Shown: positions 50,862 through 62,075, numbered from the stretch's first letter. The stretch: 64,000 nucleotides of DNA from Liolophura sinensis (GCF_032854445.1 NC_088295.1:96369063-96433062), one strand, 5' to 3'. A program made the numbers and translations. Notes: generated by a model from the letters alone, not told the origin.

Positions 50862-51961
50862 ATGTCAGACTGTGAAACGGACATACTAGAAATTCCAATG
50901 TGTATACCACCTATAGACCCGTACATGTATGATCCTATACGAACGGATTCAGCGCGTGGAACCCATGAATTCAGCCCAGTAAACCGTTCCCCTCACTCAT
51001 CCGACAGCGAGTCTGACCACGTCGACAGCTTTCAGAAACCAGAAGATTTTCGGACCGACAATTTGACCTGGTGACTACATTTTATCTCAGTTAATTCCTT
51101 GCTATTTTCCGATTTGCTGGCACTATATGGCCTTATGCTGGCCGCCGTGGCGGAAATGAAATATTCTTGAGTACGGCTTCAACAGCCTATCAAATAAATT
51201 GGTCGCAGGTATCCTGGCATTTTCAAAATATCACGGGAGTTAATACAGACCTTTAAATCACAGCATTTTAAGTGCAAAACTAGGTTTTGTTGAAGTTCAC
51301 AAACAGAAAACGATAAGCATACTGTAATTTCTGGTTACTAGGCCTATAAGCCGTAGCTCTCAAATTATGGCCCGGTGTTTGTCACTTTTCTTTCCCTTCC
51401 TGTGTTATTTATCACTTTGTCCCTGCCGGTGCCTCAAGCAGGTTAGTGCCCTAATATCCTCGGCTTTGAGGTAATGCCTTGATTCAGAGGTCTGTGTTAA
51501 CCCACATGTCAAATATTACGATTAAATCATAAGATTCAGTCTTTTGAGATTCACGTAAACTTGGTCTAAATGTCCGAATATGTAAGTAAAAATTTATCGA
51601 GGTGCATATTTGTACAACAGCAAATATGTTACGCCGACAGCTGAAGCTTTGAATCGACAGCTGAAGCTTTGAATCCGCTTCTCATCGTATCAAGGAATCT
51701 GTACCAACATATGTATGATCTTCTCTGAATATCAAATCTGTTTATTTTCAGGTGTGATTGTGAGAACTGTGATATTATGCCAACTAACGTAGAATGCCTT
51801 TGCTGTCAGGAAGTGCCAAGGATAATAGAAATGACTGACGAAGAGCAGCTAGATATAAATTGCATCACAGAACACGAAGGCTTTATTGTAAACTGTACAA
51901 ACAGACATGTCATCCTAACGTCCATTTATGAGTTTTTGGAAGACTATGGCTATTTTGAAAG
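50862..51961 (+). CDS. P2X7 intracellular-domain-like protein, probably truncated
   Basis: Two exons: 50862-51070 (donor CTG|GTGACT) and from 51752 (acceptor TTTTCAG), joining in frame at a split Trp codon. The N-terminal 60 residues are acidic and Ser-rich (SPHSSDSESDHVDSF). The exon join creates WCDCENC followed by MPTNVECLCCQE, so Cys 71, 73, 76, 85, 87 and 88. This is the zinc-binding signature of the P2X7 cytoplasmic (ballast) domain, also found in stand-alone invertebrate proteins. CITEHEGFIVNCTNRHVILT continues the match. The second half of the domain (the conserved Arg/Tyr and Pro-Ser-Cys region) is missing. The frame either ends at a donor-like AAAG|GTATCA after 51961, with no further exon found, or reads through to a stop at 52113-52115 (about 190 aa) over sequence antisense to the THAP gene. 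It has no membrane segment, so it is not a P2X channel. Gene of a transposon, role unknown. Confidence 0.65.
51128..51199 (+). mobile_element. SINE 3' fragment in the P2X7-like gene intron (copy j)
   Basis: Contains atgctggccgccgtggcgga, atattcttgagtacggc and the atcaaataaat tail, with internal changes. Confidence 0.65.
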
Positions 51962-54920
51962 GTATCAACTTCATCTTCGTCATCGCTCATTCCATCATCA
52001 CATTCTCTCAGAGGTGGCTTTGCAACCGGTTTGCCTTTCAATAAATCACACTGGATCCCCACTGTTCGCACTTGTGGCTTTGCTTGAATCCGCCATGTCC
52101 TATAGAAATAGGTAAATAATATCACATCATTATTTCCAGTGTGCACTTGTTTTGAATCTTTGCAGCCATAGGTGATACAGTTCAGGTACAATAAAATGCA
52201 CCTAGATCAACATACAAACTTTATCAAGAGAAGACAAACTTAAATGACACATTATTTACTGACATATATCTTTGGCCTAATAGCAAAAATAAGTTTTACA
52301 TCATGTTATGTATGTATACACGTCATGAAAGATAGTCACCTCTTAGATATTGTCTTCAAGGGTGCCTTTCCAATTTGGGTTGCCACTGATCTAGTTACAG
52401 GTGCTTCTATAACAACCTTCTCTGTCATCACTTGAAAGCTTTCAGCTTCAGAAGGTAAATGGCTATTTTCTCCAGATGTCTCAGGATCAGCATTTTCCTT
52501 GTCTTTTTCGAATTCCTCCAGGAGTTCATCCAGTGCCTAAATAGTGAAATAAGTGTTTAAATACAATATACATAAAAAAATAATAATTTTATGAACTAAT
52601 GCTTATTGATTATGTTGAACCACAGTAAAAAATATTCCACATATGGTAGCATTGTGGTAGCTTTAATATACTAATGGAAAAAAGTAACTGTGCATCACAG
52701 AAAATGGGACAAAACAAAAGATGTTTGAAAAGTTATAAACCTAACCGTCAATAAACATTTAGCCAAGCATTTTTCATGAAATGTCATGTCACGTATCGCG
52801 CGTGGCACGTGCACTTCGTGTATAATGACATGACTCACATCCTGCATGATGTTTGACACATGAAGTTCACACACCTGATTTCGAAAATTGAAGAACTGTT
52901 GATTATTCTTTAGCCTCTAAATGTTGTGGAAAACACGTTAACTTCAACATAAATTGTGCGTACAACATGCCACGGCTTACAGAAAATCAGCGTCTCCGCG
53001 CCGTGGGTATGCTGGAGACTGGAATGGCCCAGAATGAAGTTGCCAGACATTTTGGTGTCCATCGAAACACGATATCCTCTCTATGGCGACGTTTTCAACA
53101 GAATGGGAACACGAGAGATTTGCCCCGGTCCGGCCGTCCACGTGTGACGTCACGTCAGCAAGACAACCATATTCGGCTGACCCATCTAAGGAATCGATTC
53201 CAGAGTTCCAGTTTGACTGCTCGGACCATTCCTGGCTTACGCCCAATCAGTTGCAGGACTGTACGGAACCGACTGCGGGAGCGCAACATCCGGCCCAGAC
53301 GTCCTGCCATACGTCCGATTTTGCTCCAACGTCACCGACAGGCACGTCTTGTCTGGTGCAGACAACATCTACGGTACAGGAGACAAGATTGGGATGGTGT
53401 TCTGTTCACTGACGAGTCGAGATTTCATCTGGACGGCTCAGATGGCAGGGCAAGGGTGTACAGACGTCCTGGTGAACAGTATGCTGACGCGTGCGTTGTT
53501 CAACGTCGAGCGTTTGGTGGCGGCAGCGTTATGGTATGGGGAGGCATCACATCTCATGGGCGGACCCAACTTGTCATTGTGAATGGCAATCTGACAGGCC
53601 TGCGATACAGGGACTCATGTGCAAGCGTTCATTCAAGGACATGGACGTAACATCACACTTCAGCAAGATAATGCCCGTCCACATGTCGCTCGTGTTGTGA
53701 CGGATTTCTTGAGACAGCACAACCTTCCGGTACTCCCTTGGCCAGCAGTTTCTCCTGACCTGTCCCCTATCGAGCACGCATGGGATGAAATGGAACGGCG
53801 ATTACGTCAGGGCCCGAATCAGCCATTGACGTTAGCTGATTTGGGACAAATGTTGCTTCAGACATGGAACAACATTCCCCAAGCTTTCTTCACTCGCTTA
53901 GTGTCGTCTATGCGTCGTCGTTGTCAAGCCTGCATCAGCGCCAGTGGTGGACACACACGATATTGAGTTTGTGAACTGACTTTTGACACCACATCTCTTC
54001 GAGGGCGTATCATGATGCCTAGTGTCAAATCATAAAGATTTCGAGATTATCCTGTCAACAGTTAAACAGTGATTAAACAGAATACCAAATATCATATTCT
54101 TATCTTAATTCATTAGAGCATGGCATAACTGCAGATGATGCACAGTTACTTTATTCCAGTAGTATACTAGGTAGAAGTGAACTGGTGAATACTATTGTTT
54201 CTATAAAAAAATGTAAAGATGTGACAAACTGTTTATAATTTAACATCTTCAGTCGCAGTTATACAGGGCTAAACTGAAAAACCATACCAAAAGTACATAT
54301 AACTTTGCAGACACGCCGCAGGATTATTATAAATTAAAAATAACACCGTATACTACTTTTTAATAGTAACTGGACTACATGACAACATAGCTATATATAG
54401 GCCTATATATTATCATTATGTACTCTATACTTTGCTCTGAGACTTTTACTGTAGTTTTCAACAGTTTTATTGTTGAAAAAATTAACTGGGAAAATTCAGT
54501 TTTTTACAATATTTGCGAAATCATTTTGACACCTACCCTCTTCCTGTTACGTTTTGTGAAAGCTTTTCTGTGGGGTGTGCTGACAGGTCGAACAGACTGT
54601 TGTTGTTGTTGTTTCGGTACTTCAGACAAAGGACTCGATATCTCAATTGACAGGGGAATGTCCGGTACAGCACCTGTTGTTAGCCGTGCTACTGCATTTT
54701 CATAGCCCAGGCTCGCCAACTTCTCTGGGTCTCGATCAAACATGCATTTGGAGAAATGCTTACTGCACAGTTTGTGGTGGTACTTGAGATCGAAGTCCCT
54801 CTTGCAATAATGAAGCCAGACTTTCCTCGTGGTCGCATCTTTTGGAAAGGCAAAGAAAGAAATTCCACCTCCCTTGACAAGCTGACTATTGCATCCGTAA
54901 GCTGCACAGATCACAGGCAT
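51910..54920 (-). CDS. THAP-domain protein of the Kolobok-like element
   Basis: Three exons on minus: 54537-54920, 52340-52536, 51910-52099. Donors AGG|GTAGGT and AGAG|GTGACT; acceptors ACTATTTAG and TTCTATAG; phases 0 and 2. Joined length 256 aa. Residues 1-80 are a THAP zinc finger: Cys5, Cys10, Cys52, His55 as the C2CH set, Trp35, FAFPKD around residue 26 and NAVARL near 76. THAP domains bind DNA and recur in P-element and Kolobok transposases. After a Gln run come basic KRNRKR (possible nuclear signal), acidic DELLEEFEKDKE, two motifs of the type SVATQIG and TVGIQCD common in THAP proteins, and an acidic DDEDE tail. No DDE catalytic domain is present. The first intron contains a nested Tc1-like element. 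Exon 3 overlaps the P2X7-like exon 2 on the other strand by about 50 bp. Confidence 0.78.
52671..54162 (+). mobile_element. Tc1/mariner-like element, family A copy 2
   Basis: 1.49 kb, TA on both sides (52669-52670 and 54163-54164). Ends are ctaatggaaaaaagtaactg and, reversed, ctactggaataaagtaactg. It is nested in the first intron of the THAP gene and oriented opposite to it. Confidence 0.93.
52967..53966 (+). pseudogene. Tc1-like DD34E transposase, one 14-bp deletion
   Basis: Starts MPRLTENQRLRAVG and keeps HTH, SGRPRVTSRQQ, LFTDESRFHLDG, QQDNARPH and SPIEHAWDEM. Compared with copy 1, 14 bases are missing near 53,613 (after TGLRYRD), shifting the frame. The remainder continues in frame two (VQAFIQGHGRNITLQ) to GGHTRY. 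No stop codon occurs elsewhere, so this copy is one lesion away from a complete frame. Confidence 0.92.
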
Positions 54921-55035
54921 AACTACCTTTCAAAAATTTCTCAAACAACAGCAAATTTGGGTCGAAATAAATGCCTTTTGGTCGCGTGTTTATAGCCTTC
55001 TATTATAGAACTTCTGCACGCATGGAGCCAGAGTC

Positions 55036-55052
55036 TTCTTACCGTGACGTCA
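55036..55052 (-). promoter_or_regulatory. Subterminal TGACGTCA motif, right promoter candidate
   Basis: TGACGTCA at 55045-55052 with ttcttac beside it at 55036-55042, mirroring the left side. It lies about 125 bp before the THAP start codon on the minus strand. Confidence 0.45.
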
Positions 55053-55220
55053 CGGGCTCAGCAGCCTCGCTTTGAAATTCACAATATGCATATTCAGCCG
55101 AGCGGTATTCGTCGCCGGTTGCATCAGAACGACTACAAGCAGGCCGTTTGTGGTTACAGGGGCCCAAATACTATCAATATGATCTTTTTAAACAGTTTGG
55201 AGGCACAAATAATTTATTTT

Positions 55221-55235
55221 CTTGACAGTATTCCT
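55221..55235 (-). repeat. Right terminal inverted repeat
   Basis: CTTGACAGTATTCCT followed by TTAA, the mirror of the left end. Confidence 0.8.
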
Positions 55236-55239
55236 TTAA

Positions 55240-55584
55240 AAGAAATAATTTTGATTATATGTACATTAACATGGGCGTATGAAAGAGGGTTCACAGAAAG
55301 CAGACGTACTGTGGAGAAAATTTAGGATCTGGACCGTTAGGAAAAGAAGATCCCGAAGCAAAGAAGTGTCACATGTGGTTCCTGAACACGATAATACAGA
55401 TGATCCGTTCATGTCCACGAAAACTGAATACTCTTTTGACAAGTCACATGATGCCGCAGTACTTTTTAGCTTTTAGTAAGAAAAGAGTTTGAACTCGAAT
55501 CCTCTTATTAAGTGTCCATGGTGTCAAAAATAATTTGTGGTTGAAATGTAAGGTAAGAGCCAAATGTCTCCAGTAACAAATATA
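55240..55584. other. Spacer between the Kolobok-like and a Tc1-like element
   Basis: Contains a 65-codon plus-strand frame (55279-55476) with a basic RKRRSRSKE stretch. No family match could be made, and no splice partner or clear start supports it. Confidence 0.25.
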
Positions 55585-57106
55585 CTATCCAAAAAAAAAG
55601 AAACGCATAACCCGGTTTTTTGCGGAGGTGATGCAGTCTTTTCAATTATGCATAACTAAATAAGAATTGCTATTTTGCAAATATTTTTTTACACAGATTA
55701 AGGAAGGGTCCATATCTAGACAACAAGGCCATCAAGTTGAGGTAAGACACTCACAATGAGTCTCCCACTTGAGGGGAATGTCAGTATCTGTTGTGACCAC
55801 CACGGGCACGAATAACAGTTCTGACACGCCTTGTCATGGACTGGATGAGACGCTGGATAGAGGCCTGGGGAATGTTCTGCCACTCCTCCTGCAAACATGC
55901 AACTTGCTCTTGAAGCGTTTGGGGTTGAGGTTGACGTTGGCGTAGACGTCGATCAAGTTCTTCCCACAGATGCTCAATTGGGTTAAGATCCGGGGAGCGG
56001 GACGGCCAGGGTAGCACATTTACATTGTTTTCGGCGAGGAAGTCCCTTTGTGACACGTGCCGTGTGCGGTCTGGCGTTGTCCTGCTGGAACAACTCCCGC
56101 TGAACGTCAATGACAGGTAAGAGGTGTGGCTGCAGGATGGTGTCTCGGTAGCGTACGGCCGTAAGGTTTCCCTGAACGTGGACAAGATTTGTACGACCAG
56201 TATACGATATTGCTGCCCACATCATCACACTCCCTCCACCAAATCTGTCCACTTGGCGTACGCAGTTAGGGGCATAACGTTCGTGAGCACGTCTGTAAAC
56301 CCGGTTTCTACCATCACGTCTCTGCAATAGGAATCTGGACTCATCACTGAACCAAATGCGTCGCCAGTTGCGTAGATTCCATGCAGTCACGTTGTTACAC
56401 CATCGGAGGCGATTGGCGCGATGGTGAGGACGCAGCACGATCCCAACATAGGGCCTCCTGGCTCTCAGTCCATGTTCCCTCAGCCTGTTCCGCACTGTCT
56501 GACCTGATATCCTCCTCAGTCCCGGTATGCTGGCTGTTGTGCTTTCAGCTGTAGCACAACGGTCACGCAAATGAAGGACCCTTATGTACCGATCTTGGGC
56601 TGCTGTAGTGACACGTGGTCGACCTGAACGCCGACGGTCATTTGTTGTCCCAGTATTGTTGTAGCGGGCAGCAAGCCGTGAAATCGTGCTCTGGCTGACG
56701 TGTAGACGCCTAGAAATGGACGATTGGGATTCTCCAGCTTGAAGTCTTCCAATGGCAATATTTCTTGTGACAGTGTCAAGACGTGGCATGTTGAATCAGC
56801 TTGAAAACACCACTTGAAAGACGCCGATTTCCGGCCCGAAGTTGCGGTTTTATAGTCACACACTGCATGCTTTCCATGCGTAAGTTAGGCGTGTAAGACT
56901 GTACGTGATGCAGTGTGGTGCTGTATTTTTTACTTCTTCCAAAAACGGCCTCCAATCTCAACATTTTCAACCAAGAAATGTTTTGAGGAATAAAATGTGT
57001 GCTAACTGTGACTATTGACAATATTTTGCTCATGAAATGAAGACAAAATGTATTTATTTCATTTTAAAATAAAACAAAACACCTATGCGTTTCTTTTTTT
57101 GGATAG
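55585..57106 (-). mobile_element. Tc1/mariner-like element, family B copy 2
   Basis: 1.52 kb with TA target sites. Terminal repeats ctatccaaaaaaa plus agaaacgcat at both ends. Internal sequence nearly identical to 46909-48431 but better preserved. Confidence 0.93.
55781..56789 (-). pseudogene. Tc1-like DD34E transposase, single frameshift
   Basis: Frame open from MPRLDTVTRNIAIGRL through HTH, SGRPRVTTAAQDRYIR, WFSDESRFLLQRRDG, GGGSVMMWAAISY and QQDNARPHTARVT. One extra base near 56,047 (cccttt, where copy 1 has cccc) throws the frame off. The C-terminus continues in the next frame with DFLAENNVNVLPWPSRSP, DLNPIEHLWEEL and GGHNRY. All three catalytic residues are retained. Confidence 0.92.
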
Positions 57107-57214
57107 TATACATTTTTTTCACATCTTCCCTGCCAAGAACTGCAAAAATGTCAAACATTTTCTAACGTCGGTTTTCAACATCAGATTTTGCTAATTTTGT
57201 TCATATATATGTTC

Positions 57215-57400
57215 TAGGCGAATGGGTAAAAGTATTCAAACCCTCTACCATTTTAGCATGTAAGTTGTCAGTAATCAAATAAAATATCTCGTTTTAGGTG
57301 GAATTCGACACAGACTGCCTGAAATTCTGGACGCTTTTTCTATATTTACTTACAAGAGAATGACACTCTTTGTAAAACTTAAGCAACACACATTGAAGGG
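57215..57400 (+). repeat. Dispersed repeat of unknown class, copy 3 (partial)
   Basis: Shares the blocks taaaagtattcaaaccctct, accattttagcatgtaagtt and tatatttacttacaagagaa plus a trailing tgtaaaacttaagcaac with copies 1 and 2. More diverged and shorter. Confidence 0.5.
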
Positions 57401-58076
57401 ATGACCAAAAGACCGTTCCTATCTGATTGATAGCTTGAGTGGTGTGGGCAGACACCCTAACTTGTCATTTTGACCCTCACTCTAGAAAGTATTTTCGTTG
57501 GTATTTATTTATCCGTGAATAAATGAATGGATGCTTGGATGTTAAAGTCGCTCGTAGCAATGTTTCAGTCATAACAGAACAAGGAGTCATTAGGTGTGTA
57601 TACGTACAAATCTTGTGATCTTGTGGCAGTGCGAGTCCATGCGGCCATAGTGATGTCCTAGTGTGGAAGACACCGTACATTGTACTGACACCGGGAAAAT
57701 CAGCGATATTTACTTTTTCCAACATCTACAGCCAGTGATATTTTAAACACTTATCAAAGTTGAAAATTATATCTACTCGAAGTATTCACTAACGATCATT
57801 ACACTGGTAAAGACTGAATTTAGGCCATTTGTGCTACAAAATCGTTCCACCCAGTACTGTAAATATTAAAGCTAACCTAGGGATTTTTCATTTATCTTTT
57901 GTTACGACTGTATGCGGAGCAAAGGACCTTTGATTAGAAGTTCTAGATGTGTTTTGTTACATTGGTTGGTGTTCTTATATCAAGCTAAATGCTAAAGGTC
58001 TGGCGATAGGGATGAACGTACCGCGTTATGACGCATTTTGAGTGTCAATTTCATCAGTTTTAATTTGTAAACTATA
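57401..58076. other. Spacer, nothing recognised
   Basis: No supported coding, RNA or transposon feature before the next Tc1-like element. Confidence 0.35.
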
Positions 58077-59593
58077 CTACCAGGCAAAAGAAAGGTTTCA
58101 CCCACTTCTTGAGCCCATAAAACAAAAACAAAGGCAGATATAAGAATTAAGAAGATTGGTTTATGAACAAGAATCATTGTGAAATATTCTCTCAAAAAGG
58201 CTTTTAAATATTGGCATTCAATTGGCCACAAAACACAATGAAAGAGAAAAGGGGTCAGACGAAAAAATTACACAAATGTAAAGTTAAATGGCAAGTGCAT
58301 GTAAAGTCACAGTATCCACAGAAATGAAGGACTACAGTCATCAGTAGCGAGTGTGGCCATCCTAGGCATCAATGCAAGCAAGCACACGCCTCCGCATTGA
58401 CGTCGTCAGTCGCCGGATGACGTCAACAGGGATAACGTTCCATAGGTTTAACAGAGCTTGCTCAAGTTCCTGTTGGTTAGTTGGAGGAGGCACCAGCTGT
58501 CTCAAACGGCGGTCAAGGTGATCCAAGAGATGCTCAATGGGGTTCATGTCTGTTGAGTTGGCTGGCCAGGGCAACACGATGACGTTTGCGGTCTCGAGGT
58601 AGTCTGTAACAATGCGGGCAGTGTGAGGTCTTGCGTTGTCGTGTTGCAAGATCGATCCTCTTGGCTATCGTTGGAGGAAAGGAACGACGACAGGTCTCAG
58701 TACCTCATCAACGTATCGCTGGCCAGTCAGATTACCTTGCATAATAACCAGCTGCGTCTTCATTTGGTCACAAATCCCTCCCCAAACCATGACGCCTCCG
58801 AGTCCAAACGGATACACCACTCGTACGCAGTTTGGCGCGAGACGCTCGCCTCTTCGTCGGAAAATTCGAACTCTGCCATCGTTCCTGAATAGACAGAACC
58901 TGCTCTCGTCTGTAAACAGCACTCTCGCCCAGTGCCCATCGCAATCTGCGTTGACGGTGTAAAAGGGTCAAGGCCATCCCACGGAAGGGGCGGTAAAGTC
59001 GTAAACCAGCTGAACGAAGACGACGCAGTGTTGTTCTGGGGCTGATGACATGGCCTAGTGCCGTCGCCGCTGTTGACGTCGCCGTGACGAATCGGTTTCG
59101 GAGGTGGAGCTGCCGGATGTAGCGATCTTCAGCCGCAGTTGTTACCCTCGGTCTTCCCGATCTTGGTCTGTCTTGGGTCTGGCCTGTCTGCTGATAGCGT
59201 ATCAACAGCCTCCTGATGGTGGTTTGGCTGCAGTTGAACGTTCTTGCAATGTGACGTTGCGAGACTCCCATGGTGGACATACCGATGGCCTAGTCTCGTT
59301 GCGCTTGCGTTGTCTTGGCATACTGTTTGTGTTTTTTCGGTCACTGAATGTCTGCTCTTTCGAGCAAGAGTATTTATGCAACATTACTGCACGTGCATCA
59401 CGAGCCATGCCTCAAAAGGACGTTTTGCATGTGGTCGCAATTCACAATTCCAATTGCTGCGTTCGTGACGATGCGTTCTGGTAGAGGAAACGATGCAGTC
59501 ATACACTAAGTCCTGCTTAGACTCAAACCCGGAACCGCGCTTTTACTGTTTTTATGACAAAAAATACGGTGAAACCTTTCTTTTGCCTGGTAG
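58077..59593 (-). mobile_element. Tc1/mariner-like element, family D
   Basis: 1.52 kb. Ends ctaccaggcaaaagaaaggt and its reverse complement, perfect for at least 24 bp. The left target is TA; the right flank is tt, so one TSD base has changed. Confidence 0.92.
58362..59321 (-). pseudogene. Tc1-like DD34E transposase, frameshifted and internally deleted
   Basis: ATG at 59319-59321 (MPRQRKRNE), a one-base shift, then MSTMGVSQRHIARTFNCSQT (HTH) and SGRPRVTTAAEDRYIRQLHL. A deletion joins RRLRWA almost directly to VLFTDESRFCLF, removing roughly 10-14 residues and changing frame. QHDNARPHTARIV and MNPIEHLLDHL follow after a further shift near 58,655. Confidence 0.9.
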
Positions 59594-59817
59594 TTTAGTT
59601 CTGGAGAGCAAAATTGTTATCTAAACATTTATTTTTAGATTATAAAATTCAGAGTACCTAGCATGACTTAGAATGATGTTCAGACAAATTTGTCAAAAGT
59701 TGACCGTCTGAGGTTAAAAATATGTAACTTATATACTTATATACCTTTTCTTGTATAATAACATGCCTTATACTTTGTATAACACCAGTATGAATCTTTC
59801 AGAGCTTTAAATATAAA

Positions 59818-60712
59818 GGGCCGAATTCATAAAGGTGTTCTAAAGTTTACACGCGTGTAAAAGCACTAATCATGCGATCATCGCCTATTTAATCTTAGTC
59901 GCCGATTCACAAGATGTGATTAAATGACACCCGATCAAAATTTAACCACACGCGCCTAAACAACAAAGGAATGTTTAATCGTCAGTGAGGGGTATGTTTA
60001 ACTGCTCCGACTAAGTACTTTACATAGGGAATTGCTCTAAGTTTAGTGCAGAACGGTGCTGACATGGATGCCGTAGCAGTGTTAGAGTTTGCTCAGGACG
60101 AGGCAGGGGGAGAGGTACAGATGCGCCGTGATCATGGGTTTTTGAGAATAAAATTAATCCCTTAGAGAAATACGATTATACAAAATTCATCAGACGTTAC
60201 AGGATCTCCAAAGAATCGTTTCGTTGGCTGTTGAGTTTATTACAAGATGACCTGCTGCCCGCAACCAGGAGGAACCATGCACTAACTCCTCGTCAACAGT
60301 TGACAGCTGCATTACGATTCTATGCGAGAGCATCGTTTCAGATGGATGTTGGAGACATGTGTGGAGCGTCACAAGCGTCGTGTTGAAGGGCTATTCATCG
60401 TGTCACTGCCCCGATTTGTGCCAGGAAAAGGCAGTTTATTCATTTCCCCGACACACTGCAAGAAAGACGAGTAGTTGCACAGGGGTTTTATGAGATTACG
60501 CATTTCCCTGGTGTTAATGGCGCTGTCAATGAATGAACAGCCATTCATTCACAAGTAATCCGCGTACAGCTAAACGGACGATCATCAAAGCTCCTGACTT
60601 ATCGTTTGGACAGTCGTTTAGCTGTCCGCGGACAATGGTGTTTTATCTTCCGTGTAAAAGATAAGCGCGTTTTAACTGCACACACCTTAAACGACTTTTA
60701 TGAATTCGGCCC
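59818..60712 (+). mobile_element. PIF/Harbinger-like remnant
   Basis: 895 bp bounded by inverted repeats gggccgaattcataaa (left) and its complement at 60697-60712, with AAA on both outer sides. It encodes a damaged Harbinger-type nuclease N-terminal part only, so it is internally deleted. Confidence 0.65.
60064..60540 (+). pseudogene. HARBI1-like nuclease fragment
   Basis: From MDAVAVLEFAQDEAGGEVQM, with a frameshift near 60,145, into INPLEKYDYTKFIRRYRISK, RRNHALTPRQQLTAALRFYA, SFQMDVGDMCGASQ, a stop, then FPDTLQERRVVAQGFYEITH and FPGVNGAV. This order (RYR, alpha-helical core, ALRFYA, VGD, FP) is that of Harbinger nucleases just before the first catalytic Asp. The catalytic region itself is absent. 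Confidence 0.7.
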
Positions 60713-60825
60713 AAAGTGTTTAAGACACTGGATCCCATGCATCGGTTAAGCTGATTAACTGTTAAGAGATTGTGATGATAGTTTTAATAAAGTGGTCTTT
60801 GATTGATGTTTGACTCCTTACGCAC

Positions 60826-60993
60826 AATATGTCACCTGGGAAACCCACGACCTTCCGCAAGTTGCTGACAAACCTTCTCACATACACCAGAAGAGGCCAG
60901 CATATGCTGATCGTGCACTCACACCTGCTGTATTGGTGACAGGTTCCTGGGTCTGCATGCACCGTTGGCGCGCTAACTATCTCCGTCACCGAG
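60826..60993 (-). mobile_element. Old, diverged SINE (copy k)
   Basis: In reverse, tagttagcgcgcca, acccaggaacctgtcaccaa, gctggcctcttctgg and gcggaaggtcgtgggtttcc follow the same order as the SINE family but with many changes. The tail block is missing. Confidence 0.6.
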
Positions 60994-61689
60994 TCTCCTG
61001 GAAACTTTGGCCTTGGATTTTGTTGAACTGGTCGACGGCCTGACCAGTAAGTGACTGGATTTCACTGATTTGCCGTACTATTTGCCAACTGTCATACTGT
61101 GGTCGTTGATCTGGTTCTTGCTCGCCTCTGTTTTCCTTGTTTTTATGTTAATGTTTGTTGAATGTGAGGAGAACACAGTATTTAAGGTATCCAAATGGTA
61201 ATTAACAGAGACCTTTATTTAGAAGTTACAACTACAAACTTGTAACTTCAATCTAGTATTAAACTAGAATTACTTTATCTATTCTAATTTAGTTCCAAGT
61301 TTGTAACTTGAAACTTGGAAGTTACAAGTTCCATCTTTTTTAAAAACTTTTTGCTTAAAAACAGCTCTCTGTAACACCACAACCTCTACGCATTCATTTG
61401 TTGAATTTCTATATCATTGTAAGGAATATTCAATTTGATTACTATTTCTCACTTACAATGTTAAAGCCCTTTACTCATTCACTACCGAGGCCTGCTGGGG
61501 CCGTCAGTACCACAGCCGCCGGAAGCCTTATCCCCGGGAGAAATTGTCAATTTCCACTCAAAATATCAAAATTCAGATTTTTACTGGATTTTATGCATTA
61601 AGTATAGGCCTTCACCTGTGGAAGTTTTTGTAGTGAAAAGTGTGCACGAAAGATGTTTAATCACACTTTCGTTTGACCAAAGCAGGAAA
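60994..61689. other. Spacer with a small AT-rich inverted repeat
   Basis: No gene seen. Around 61,220-61,335 the motifs acttgtaactt and aagttacaagt alternate and could fold on themselves. Confidence 0.35.
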
Positions 61690-62075
61690 AGGCCAACATC
61701 GTAAAACCCACCCTAGGTTGTAGCACAACAAATCTCTTAAGCTGAAAACACCCACGTTGCAAAATGACAAAGCGCAATAAAAGGATCCAGGTTGTAGAAT
61801 ACCAAATCGCCGCTATGTTGAAAAATGACAAACCGAATAAATGACCAAAGCTGTAAAAGACCAAGATCGTAAAACCCACCTACATATTGTAGAATACCAA
61901 ATCTTTTCAGTTGAAAAATCCCATCTTGTAAAATGGCCAAACGCAGTAAAAGTATCCGAGTTCTAAAATACCAAATTGCGCCTGTGTTGAAAAATGACAA
62001 ACGCAGTAAAAACACCAAAGCAGAAAAAGAACAAAATCGTAAAATCTACTTTCATCTTATAAGGTTCCAAATATA

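Larger units (their letters stand above)
50585..55239. mobile_element. Kolobok-like DNA transposon carrying THAP and P2X7-domain genes
   Basis: Flanked by TTAA at 50585-50588 and 55236-55239. Perfect 15-bp terminal inverted repeats AGGAATACTGTCAAG lie at 50589-50603 and, reversed, 55221-55235. Without the nested Tc1-like element (52671-54162) the unit is about 3.15 kb. TTAA target choice plus a THAP protein fits the Kolobok superfamily; piggyBac also uses TTAA but lacks THAP. It holds two convergent spliced genes, each starting about 0.3 kb from an end. I found no DDE catalytic domain, so it may be non-autonomous or internally deleted. Confidence 0.78.

Noticed and set aside
50862-52115. P2X receptor channel gene
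   Set aside because: Only the cytoplasmic zinc-binding signature is present. No transmembrane segments or extracellular ATP-binding domain.
50585-55239. piggyBac identity for the TTAA element
   Set aside because: The target site fits, but the ends begin AGG instead of the CCY typical of piggyBac and the encoded THAP domain points to Kolobok.
55279-55476. 65-codon ORF with RKRRSRSKE
   Set aside because: No start context, splice partner or family match. Could be a fragment of a larger gene but cannot be supported.
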